From NCBI GenBank assembly GCA_009746045.1, contig RPFO01001075.1:434501-498500 (forward strand): a stretch of DNA of 64,000 nt. The letters are read 5' to 3'. A program made the translations under genes and the position numbers. This document shows positions 29,720-38,579 of this stretch, piece by piece. The stretch comes from Mesostigma viride (lineage: Eukaryota; Streptophyta; Mesostigmatophyceae; Mesostigmatales; Mesostigmataceae). The notes under the pieces are model-generated. The model did no database searches. It was not told where the DNA came from and saw only the letters and a program-made list of their open reading frames with translations. Position 1 is the stretch's first letter. Every line of letters starts with the position of its first letter.

Positions 29720-30162
29720 AGTTAGCCTCTAGTCGTGGACATAGGCTAAGTACCAGATAGCAATGTGCTATCTGGGGTTTCGCACGTGTAGGCTCGGTCA
29801 GAAGTCCCGGCTATATGTGATTCGGCAGGCTAGACTATTCGATAGCCGAGTCCTGGTGACGGACGCCAGTACCCAAGTAGGATTGGCGGTACGGCGTCGC
29901 CAGTACCCACTCGGGACTGACATTGAGGTGTCGGATGTTGGACTAAGGTCCTGAGAGTCTAGCAGTGGCGTCGCGCCACTCAGGCTGCACCACAGAGCCC
30001 AACGGCCACTGTCGGCCGCTCCAGACGTGGCGGCCAGGCAGAGCGTTGCTTGTCGACAATGCTAAATGCCCTTGTGCACGTTGGGTGCGGGGCTTGTGAT
30101 TTATTGTAATAAACACATGCGTTAGGCCATTGAGCATTGAGGGGTCCATTCGTTTATTAACT
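29720..30162 (+). repeat. Copia-1 3' LTR
   Basis: 443 bp, matching the 5' LTR except for GAGGGG against GAGAGG and one inserted T near the 3' end. Followed by the GTGGC target duplication and then transposase coding sequence on the minus strand. Confidence 0.93.
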
Positions 30163-30511
30163 GTGGCTGCGCTTGTGGAAGTACTGCGACTGCAGTTGGA
30201 CGTAGCTGCTGTTCTCGTAGTTCTCGGCCCAGTCGCCGTGCACGAGCACGTCCCCCTCTCTCAGATTCTTCTCCCGATCCTTGATTGTATCCGCCTGCGA
30301 CCAGGCCGTAAAGCAGTGCACGGTGAACTTGTCCCACCTCTTAAGAATCTCGTCCCGCAGCTCAGCTGGGGTGGACCTCATTTGGACTTGCTCGGGCCGC
30401 TTCACCTTCTTCGCCGCCCTGCCATCGGTCTCGCCCTGTTTCGCAAAGGTCCGCAGACAGTTTCGATTTGCAATAAAATCGCATTTCGATCAGATAACTG
30501 CAACTCACAAA

Positions 30512-30532
30512 GGGTCTCGCTGCAGCTATAGG
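30512..30532. repeat. Palindrome copy in a transposase intron
   Basis: GGGTCTCGCTGCAGCTATAG on the plus strand. It lies in the short intron between the Cys-rich exon and the HGDWAENY exon, about 30 bases before the 3' splice site. Confidence 0.8.
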
Positions 30533-32173
30533 TCACAAAAACAAAAAGTCAACAACATTTTAACGGAGAAATAAAATCGAAACCTACTCACCCTCACCCC
30601 TCGGGTCACAGTCTGCTCCACCATCTCGAACTTGAACCAATTCAGAATCTCCGTGGAATTCTTGTCCCGATCACACTGCACCCAGTTATTATGGATGCCG
30701 CATGATTCCTCAGGACAGAACCCCTCCACACACGCCATCTTCAGTATGCGGTGAACCCTCTCCGTCCTCGGCACCCCATCTTCGTCCTCCACCAGCCTCT
30801 CAGAAATGTCGAGGTCTTCCAGGTCCCGTCCCCGCCATTCATCTTCCCCCTCCCCTCTTCCATCCCCCGCCCATTCCGCCCCCTTCACGCAGCCCGTTAT
30901 CCCTGCCGTCTGACAGTCTCGGCGGACACCGGGCAGTGAAAGTGCTTGATCCAGTCCGTCGAGTGAATGGCTTTCCACATTCCGCAAGTACCGTCCGGCA
31001 GTCTGTACTTGGAGCATCCCGCACACTCCGCGCCACACTTGCAGTTCTTGCCGTGGTTCGCATTGCAGTGCTTGGTCCACGCCCCCATGGCCGACTGCAT
31101 GGTGACGTGCTTCTCACACGCGCACAGGTTCCTCTCCTTCCACTTACCCTTGATGCAATCGGGCGCGTATTTGCAGAAGGTCGTGTAGCCCACGTGAATG
31201 CCCACGTCCTTATCATACTGGTCACTCCTTTTGTTCCAGTACGCGTGCTTTTCGAGAAAGTGATTGTACATGTCCTCCTTGGAGGTCATGTAATAGCGCG
31301 CTCCCTCAACGGCGACGAGCACCCCGCGATTGCCATGACCCTCCCTGCTGTAAGTGCGCTTGACATCCTTCATCTGGGAGGAGGCGCGCGACTCATCATC
31401 GTGCATCCACGCGTCCACTATCGCGTCAATCACGAATTGCGGCAAAGGGCGCCCCTTGCGAGCCTGCGCGTGTCTGAGGTAGTCCAACTTCTGCTGCCTT
31501 CGAATCGCGCGAATTCCGCGAATCTTCTTGGCGTCCATCCCCGTCAGGTTCTCCAACTCCGCGGCCGAAAACTCCTTCTCCAAGTCGTCACCACAGTAAA
31601 GCGTGGACATCAGCACCATCCTGACGTCTCTGTCTGCGTCGCTTTTGGTCAGACCATCAAAAAAGCCGTTAATCCGAGCCACCCAGAACCTGTTCAGTTC
31701 TGCCATCCGCTCCTGATTGTAAAGCTTTTTCGCCTCATCATGATACAGCCCGTGACCTAGTTCAGCGGCCCTAGAGTTAAAGCCAGCAATCATCTGGTCG
31801 AAAGCCGGCCCCCGCCCCTCGGGTTTTGTCATCGCCTGAGCCGCTTCAAACGCCTTGTCAGCGAAATATTCCCCAATAACCCTCTTTGCTTTCGAGTATT
31901 CTCCCGGCCGCTTGACTTCCTTGGCTTCAGGCTGCGCTGGATTCTGGTTCTCATCTCCGAAAACCCTTTTTGCGCCAGTTGGCTGCTTCGTCCCGGTGTT
32001 CAACTTAATTGCACTGAATCCTGGACGACCGGACGCAAGGGCGAAAACTCCCACCCGTTCGCGTGCTGCATGCCATGACGACCGGCATAACGAAATCCAT
32101 GCAAATCGAGTATCGTTGGGAAAAGCGACAATTACAGACAAAGTTCGAAAGTGTATCATTTTTTACCACGATT

Positions 32174-32433
32174 GGGGTCTAGCTGCAGCTAGAACCTTAG
32201 AGGGGCTTTTTCCGTTAGACGAAAAGATTACCTGATGTGGTGAACTTAGCATACCCCGACCAAGATTGGGGTCTCGCTGCAGCTAGACCCTTCATTGCGG
32301 CGTGCGATTGTTAAATCACAGACTTCTGATTTATTAAATTTATAGCAACCATAAAGAGGGTCTAGCTGCAGCGAGACCCTTGAATTTAAGCTATTGCTTG
32401 TGGTTATAAATGGTCTAGCTGCAGAGAGACCCC
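32174..32433. repeat. Palindrome cluster in the first transposase intron (4 copies)
   Basis: Copies at 32174, 32268, 32358 and 32411, spaced 53-94 bp. Arms vary: the first pairs TCTAGC with GCTAGA; the third pairs TCTAGC with GCGAGA; the fourth pairs TCTAGC with GAGAGA. All keep the central CTGCAG. Confidence 0.85.
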
Positions 32434-32518
32434 AATAAGGACGAAAAGATTTCAGGTTTTCCTCACCTTCGCGGCTCATTCTCTTATTAGTTCTCCCAGA
32501 ACACTCAGATACCTGCAT

Positions 32519-33986
32519 GGCGAGAATAACAAAAATAACACAGTAGCATTGATAAAATTGTTTATCAGAAAATATATATACTAATTACAGTATATTTTGC
32601 AAAAGATTTTATAATATATTGTGAATAGCATGGATTAATTCCACATACTTTAATAATATGGTATGTTAAAGTATATAGAATCATTATTTAGTAAATCATT
32701 TACAAGAAAAAGTGGTATAGACTATTATTATTATATAGTTCGGCAATCTATGATAGTAAGACATACCGGATGTCAGGTTTATCAGCGGCCTCCAGGGCTA
32801 TAGCGTCTCGCTGCAGCGTGACCGTTTGGTGCTATGACTGATTTCAGTAGATGTGCAGAAAAAAATTTATTTCCATGACCACACCAGGAATCGAACCCAG
32901 AACCTCATTGTACATTTCTGCATGGTAACGATGTCAGCCAAACATCCGAATGTTCCCAGGTAAATGGGCTGGAGGTCGTCTCTTTTTATACCTGCGGCCA
33001 CAAGCACGGGTGACGGCATATTGGATGTCGTCCAATCCGCTAGCTTGGTTCCAAAAGATGGGATCGAGCTTTTGCACCAGCGCCGCGCTTCCAGTTTTCA
33101 GTTCCGTGGGGAGGAACGAGGATGCCACGTTTCCAATTTTTTCAATACCGTTCAGCCCTGTGACGCCGCGTCCGGTTTGCGAATTGCGACCGTCCCATCG
33201 CCCATCGAAAAAGAAGCGCAGCCGCAGAGAGACCCCATAGCTAATAGTAACCAGCTGCAACCGTTTGCATGCTACCTGCTTTTTTACAACATCGCTTTGC
33301 TACCTGTGCATAACGAAAGGAAATCGGTCTTCAAGCAATTAAGGCAATCGGTCTTCATTTTCCCGCATAAAGAAAAAAGGTGAGCTTTTGCCGCATCGTG
33401 GATGGTAGGCTGACAAAGTTTGTTCTATCAAAAACGGCAACTAAACAGCGCATGCACGCCGACGACACACTTAGCCAGCTGGGCGAAGACATGTCCTTGC
33501 TGCCATCGCAAGAAACTCTATGTTGCAGCAAGAGTGATAAAAATGTCTGGCTTCCTTCTTTTCGTTGCTAGCTAAACCCTGCAGACATCTCGGTAGAGTC
33601 AGCTAAGCCGATCCTAATCCACATCTGGCATCCATCCCTTTAGTCTAGTTGCCATGGAGCGTTTCTTGGTCTCGCACATGTCGATCATGGTGGTGCTAGG
33701 CTTTCACTTGGGTCACCCTTTCCATGTTTGCTATGCCTTTGGTCTGGTTAGGTTATAGGTGTAGATGTGCACATACTGCATTTGCTGCGTTTCTAATCGG
33801 TGCTCCTGTTTGATGCTTTTTTTCCCCTTCATATCGTTTCGACGTTTGCATGCTACCTGCCGGATTATAACATCGGACGTTGCTACCTGCCTGCATAACG
33901 ATAGTTTGCAAGAAATCTTCATTTTGCCGAAACACAAAAAAAGGTGATCTTTTGCCGCAACGTGGATGGTAGGCTGACTAAAATTG
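32519..33986. other. Central divergent spacer, no gene
   Basis: A+T-rich from 32520 to 32760, with a palindrome copy at 32803-32822 and a half copy ending at 33236. A diverged direct duplication of about 150 bp, 33263-33420 and 33843-33982, shares TTTGCATGCTACCTGC, GATGGTAGGCTGAC and an intervening AAAGGTGA(G/T)CTTTTGCCGCA. The leftward and rightward genes start on either side, so promoters are expected here, but no TATA-type box can be fixed. Confidence 0.6.
32880..32945 (-). other. tRNA-like B-box segment
   Basis: The minus strand reads CTGGGTTCGATTCCTGG, a T-arm-like stem-loop containing the RNA polymerase III B box GGTTCGATTCC, preceded about 35 bases upstream by TGGCTGACATCG, which resembles a weak A box. 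The spacing is too short for a complete tRNA, and the acceptor stem does not pair well. It may be a tRNA-derived SINE relic or chance. Confidence 0.3.
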
Positions 33987-35980
33987 TGCTGCTACGTATC
34001 AATACATGTGGGGGGGTGCTGCTACGTATCAATACATGTGGGGGGGTGCTGCTACGTATCAATACATGTGGGGGGGTGCTGCTACGTATCAATACATGTG
34101 GGGGGGTGCTGCTACGTATCAATACATGTGGGGGAGTGATGCTACGTATCAATACATGTGGGGGGGTGCTGCTACGTATCAATACATGTGGGGGGGTGCT
34201 GCTACGTATCAATACATGTGGGGGGGTGATGCTACGTATCAATACATGTGGGGGGGTGCTGCTACGTATCAATACATGTGGGGGGGTGCTGCTACGTATC
34301 AATACATGTGGGGGGGTGCTGCTACGTATCAACACATGTGGGGGGGTGATGCTACGTATCAATACATGTGGGGGGGTGCTGCTACGTATCAATACATGTG
34401 GGGGGGTGATGCTACGTATCAATACATGTGGGGGGGTGCTGCTACGTATCAATACATGTGGGGGGGTGCTGCTACGTATCAATACATGTGGGGGGGTGCT
34501 GCTACGTATCAATACATGTGGGGGGGTGCTGCTACGTATCAATACATGTGGGGGGGTGCTGCTACGTATCAATACATGTGGGGGGTTGCTGCTACGTATC
34601 AATACATGTGGGGGGGTGCTGCTACGTATCAATACATGTGGGGGGGTGCTGCTACGTATCAATACATGTGGGGGGGTGCTGCTACGTATCAATACATGTG
34701 GGGGGGTGATGCTACGTATCAATACATGTGGGGGGTGCTGCTACGTATCAATACATGTGGGGGGGTGCTGCTACGTATCAATACATGTGGGGGGGTGATG
34801 CTACGTATCAATACATGTGGGGGGGTGCTGCTACGTATCAATACATGTGGGGGGGTGATGCTACGTATCAATACATGTGGGGGGGTGATGCTACGTATCA
34901 ATACATGTGGGGGGGTGATGCTACGTATCAATACATGTGGGGGGGTGCTGCTACGTATCAATACATGTGGGGGGGTGATGCTACGTATCAATACATGTGG
35001 GGGGGTGCTGCTACGTATCAATACATGTGGGGGGGTGCTGCTACGTATCAATACATGTGGGGGGGTGCTGCTACGTATCAATACATGTGGGGGGGTGCTG
35101 CTACGTATCAATACATGTGGGGGGGTGCTGCTACGTATCAATACATGTGGGGGGGTGCTGCTACGTATCAATACATGTGGGGGGGTGCTGCTACGTATCA
35201 ATACATGTGGGGGGGTGCTGCTACGTATCAATACATGTGGGGGGGTGATGCTACGTATCAATACATGTGGGGGGGTGCTGCTACGTATCAATACATGATG
35301 TGGGGGGTGCTGCTACGTATCAATACATGTGGGGGGGTGATGCTACGTATCAATACATGTGGGGGGGTGCTGCTACGTATCAATACATGTGGGGGGGTGA
35401 TGCTACGTATCAATACATGTGGGGGGGTTCTGCTACGTATCAATACATGTGGGGGGGTGCTGCTACGTATCAATACATGTGGGGGGGTGCTGCTACGTAT
35501 CAATACATGTGGGGGGTGCTGCTACGTATCAATACATGTGGGGGGGTGCTGCTACGTATCAATACATGTGGGGGGGTGCTGCTACGTATCAATACATGTG
35601 GGGGGGTGCTGCTACGTATCAATACATGTGGGGGGGTGCTGCTACGTATCAATACATGTGGGGGGGTGCTGCTACGTATCAATACATGTGGGGGGGTGCT
35701 GCTACGTATCAATACATGTGGGGGGGTGCTGCTACGTATCAATACATGTGGGGGGTGATGCTACGTATCAATACATGTGGGGGGGTGCTGCTACGTATCA
35801 ATACATGTGGGGGGGTGCTGCTACGTATCAATACATGTGGGGGGGTTCTGCTACGTATCAATACATGTGGGGGGGTGCTGCTACGTATCAATACATGTGG
35901 GGGGGTGCTGCTACGTATCAATACATGTGGGGGGGTGCTGCTACGTATCAATACATGTGGGGGGGTGCTGCTACGTATCA
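33987..35980 (+). repeat. 30-bp G-rich satellite, about 66 copies
   Basis: Head-to-tail units with core CTACGTATCAATACATGTGG followed by six or seven G and TGCTG or TGATG. Copies are nearly identical; the main variant is C/A in TGCT/TGAT, with rare changes (GGGGAG, CAACAC, one TGA insertion at about 35296). Some copies have six instead of seven G, which changes the phase. Because 30 is divisible by three, long false ORFs appear in several frames on both strands. They are not genes. Confidence 0.97.
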
Positions 35981-36874
35981 TTTAATAATTCATGCCATCA
36001 CCCCCCACATTTAATTTTTAATGCCAGCACCCCCCAACATTCATTTATTCATGCCATCACACCCCCACATTCTTTTATTCATGGCAGCACCCCCCCACAT
36101 TTATTTATTCATGCCATCACCCCCCACATTTAATTATTAATGCCAGCACCCCCAACATTCATTTATTCATGCCATCACACCCCCACATTCTTTTATTCAT
36201 GGCAGCACCCCCCCACATTTATTTATTCATGCCATCACCCCCCACATTTAATTATTAATGCCAGCACCCCCAACATTCATTTATTCATGCCATCACACCC
36301 CCACATTCTTTTATTCATGCCAGCACCCCCCCATTTATTTATTCATGCCATCACCCCCCACATTTAATTATTCATGCCAGCACCCCCAACATTTATTTAT
36401 ACGTAGCAGCACCCCCACATTTAATAATTCATGCCATCATCCCCCACATTTAATTATTCATGACAGCACCCCCCACATTTAATTATTCATGCCAGCACCC
36501 CCCAACATTTATTTATACGTAGCAGCACCCCCCACATTTAATAATTCATGCCATCATCCCCCACATTTAATTATTCATGACAGCACCCCCCCACATGTAT
36601 TGATACGTAGCAGCACCCCCCCACATTTATTTATTCATGCCATCACACCCCCACATTCATTTATTCAGGCCAGCACCCCCCACATTCATTTATTCATGCC
36701 AGCACCCCCCACATTCATTTATTCATGCCATCACCCCCCACATGTAATTATTCATGCCAGCACCCCCCCACATTAATTTCTTCATGCCAGCACCCCCCAC
36801 ATGCATTTATACATAGCATCCCCCCCCACATGTATTTATACGTAGCTTCCCCCCCCACATGTATTTATTCGTGG
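35981..36874 (-). repeat. Opposite-orientation satellite with higher-order units
   Basis: C-rich units CAGCACCCCCCCACAT plus (T/G)(T/A)ATTTATTCATGCCATCA. At 36590-36625 the unit equals the exact inverse of the neighbouring 30-bp satellite (CACATGTATTGATACGTAG). A higher-order repeat of about 118 bp is present three times (about 35992-36340), and another of about 113 bp twice (about 36374-36590). With the preceding array it forms a large imperfect inverted repeat centred at about 35985. Confidence 0.9.
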
Positions 36875-36880
36875 TCGTAA

Positions 36881-37344
36881 GGGTCTCGCTGCGGGTAGAC
36901 CCTCGGAATTTTGTTTTTGTATTGACGTTAGGGTCTCGCTGCAGCGAGACCCCAAGGAATGTCAATTTTTCATGTTTTCATGATGGGGGGTCTTTCTTTT
37001 CTTACCCTTAAAATGATTTGTTTTTGTATCGGCGTTAGGGTCTCGCTGCAGCGAGACCCCTACGAATGTCGACTTTTAATGTTTGCAAGATGGGAGGGGG
37101 CTTTCTTCGCTCACCCTAAAAATGATTTGTTTTTGTTTGACGTTAGGGTCTCGCTGCAGCGAGACCCCAAGGAATGTATACTTTTTTATGTTTGCATGAT
37201 GGGAGGTTGCTTTTTTTCGCTCACCTTAAAAATGATTTGTTTTTGCTTGAAGTGAGGGTCTCGCTGCAGCGAGACGCCAAAGTTTTGCATTAAAGTAAAT
37301 GTCCCTTTTAGAATCCACGAAAGGGTCTAGCTGCAGCGAGACCC
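36881..37344. repeat. Palindrome array upstream of the rightward gene (6 copies)
   Basis: Copies at 36881, 36931, 37038, 37146, 37256 and 37323. Four are spaced 107-110 bp because they belong to a tandem repeat that also includes AAAATGATTTGTTTTTG. Those at 36931, 37038 and 37146 contain the perfect palindrome GGTCTCGCTGCAGCGAGACC. The array lies directly before the first coding exon of the rightward gene. Confidence 0.92.
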
Positions 37345-37421
37345 TCCCCATCGTTTTTCTGCCGGCGATTCAGATTCTGAATGACATTTGTGAAACTGGC
37401 TTTTTTGATATTGTTCTGCAG

Positions 37422-38090
37422 ATGTCGTCCTCCTATTCCGATTCTGTCAAGGCCACTCCCGTTTCACCCAAGATGACGTCGAACACCTCGCCGGACCGAA
37501 CGGCAACAGAGGCGTTTCCTCCGTTGCCGGTCGGTCCCGTAAATGCTCTGGCGAGGTCCCCCCCACCGAGTCCCCCTCGCCCTCCAAGTCCAACTTGCCC
37601 CCCAGCGAGTTGGACAGAATTTTACCCCCCAACTCTCTCGCTGCTGCGTCTCGCGCTCCGTCCCGCTCTCCGCCCCGTAAGTCTCCATCGCCGCCCCCCA
37701 AGTCGGCCGGAGCTACTGCGTCCCGCTCGCCGCCCCGCAAGTCCCCCAAGTCCCCGCAACTGCGACCCGTTCGCCGAACCGCAAGTCCCCCTCTCCGCCC
37801 AAAGTTCCCCCCGCTAGCGCGTCACGCTCTCCTTCTCGCAAGTCCCCCTCGCCGTCAACCAAGAACCCCGCAACTGCGTCCCGCTCGCCGTCCCGCTCTC
37901 CTTCCCCCAAGTCCCGCTCGCCGCCACCCAAGTCCCCCGCTTCTGCGTCCCGCTCGCCGCCACCCAAGTCCCCCGCTTCTGCGTCCCGCTCGCCGTCCCC
38001 CAAGCATTCCAGTTCTAAGCGTAAGCCTGCGCCCGAGTGGGTGGAGGAAGACGACCGCACCAAAGAGCTCAGGAAGCTGAGGAAGTCTAT
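37422..38090 (+). pseudogene. Rightward giant gene, exon 1 first half (RS-rich)
   Basis: ATG 37422 follows a CTGCAG acceptor-like sequence, so a non-coding first exon upstream is possible. The product starts MSSSYSDSVKATPVSPKMTS. After frame changes near 37560 and 37740 it becomes a long Ser-Arg-Ser-Pro repeat (ASRSPPPKSPASASRSP) ending KPAPEWVEEDDRTKELRKLR. RS/SP repeats of this kind occur in splicing factors and chromatin-associated proteins. Copia-2 interrupts the exon at 38091, and the frame resumes at 50172 with no loss apart from the TCTAT duplication. Function unknown. Confidence 0.6.
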
Positions 38091-38561
38091 AGTTAGTCTC
38101 CATGCTTTGCTGTAGACTAAGTCTCAAAGGCATTGTGAATACAACGTATGAATAAGCCTTGTAAACCCACGTTGGTATGTGAATATAAATACCACGTGGG
38201 CTATGCAGATAGGGATGCTAGTCGAGTCGCATACGTTTCCCTAGATAGGTACTTTGGGTACTGAGGTACGTGACAGATGTCAGTACCCAGTATACGTAGT
38301 GTCCTGTCATTGGACGGTACTAGAGTATCCTAGATAGGGACCGTACTGCAGCGTGCATTGATTTGTGATCGCACGATGCAGTGACTAGGCAGCTACCTGT
38401 CATCGTGCGGCCTCGGGCCAACGGTCTGCACCCAACGGTCACTGGCGGCGCAGCCGGTGAGAGGAACGTTGATAAAGGGTAAACCTATTTTCTAATGAAC
38501 CAAGCAATTCATTGCTCCAGCTTCAGTGTTCTCAAGCAATATATCCCACCGCATTCTAACT
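38091..38561 (+). repeat. Copia-2 5' LTR
   Basis: 471 bp beginning AGTTAGTCTCCATGC and ending CCGCATTCTAACT. TGAATT follows, the same short sequence that follows the Copia-1 5' LTR. ATATAAATACCACGTGGGC near 38183 could be the promoter region of the LTR. Confidence 0.93.
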
Positions 38562-38579
38562 TGAATTTTATTTGCTACC

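Larger units (their letters stand above)
22859..30162 (+). mobile_element. Copia-1 LTR retrotransposon, complete
   Basis: Two LTRs (22859-23300 and 29720-30162) differ at only two sites over 443 bp, and GTGGC duplications lie at 22854-22858 and 30163-30167. The interior encodes gag with a zinc knuckle, integrase, protease-like domain, RT and RNase H, with one frame break near 26700. It sits inside the transposase exon on the opposite strand. The LTRs begin AGTTAGCC and end TTATTAACT. The low LTR divergence means a very recent insertion. Confidence 0.95.
30163..32518 (-). pseudogene. Transposase gene, N-terminal exons and first catalytic block
   Basis: A possible first exon at 32518-32467 (MQVSECSGRTNKRMSREG, then GTGAGG) is followed by an intron full of palindromes. 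The main exon (about 32020-30592) reads AIKLNTGTKQPTGAKRVFGD and a helical domain (RIRGIRAIRRQQKLDYLRH-like), then VGYTTFCKYAPDCIKGKWK and a Cys-rich zinc module (RNLCACEKHV ... CKCGAECAGCSKY). The frame changes near 30900 and continues CGIHNNWVQCDRDKN. The next exon (about 30470-30163) gives MRSTPAELRDEILKRWDKFT and VLVHGDWAENYENSSYVQLQ, where the D of HGDWAENY should be the first catalytic acid. The TFCKY-Cys-module-D(F/W)AENY order matches uncharacterised transposase-like proteins in animals. Copia-1 interrupts the final exon. Confidence 0.72.

Noticed and set aside
32880-32945. Complete tRNA gene
   Set aside because: Only the T-arm/B box fits. Distance to the possible A box and acceptor pairing do not support a full tRNA.
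33987-35980. CRISPR-like regular array of about 30-bp repeats
   Set aside because: The units are directly tandem with no unique spacers, there are no cas genes, and the context is eukaryotic. It is a satellite.
33944-36014. Long repetitive ORFs (RINTCGGVLL, TYQYMWGGAA, SSTPPHVLIR patterns) on both strands
   Set aside because: They arise because the satellite unit is 30 bp and lacks stops in several frames. No start context or non-repetitive domain is present.
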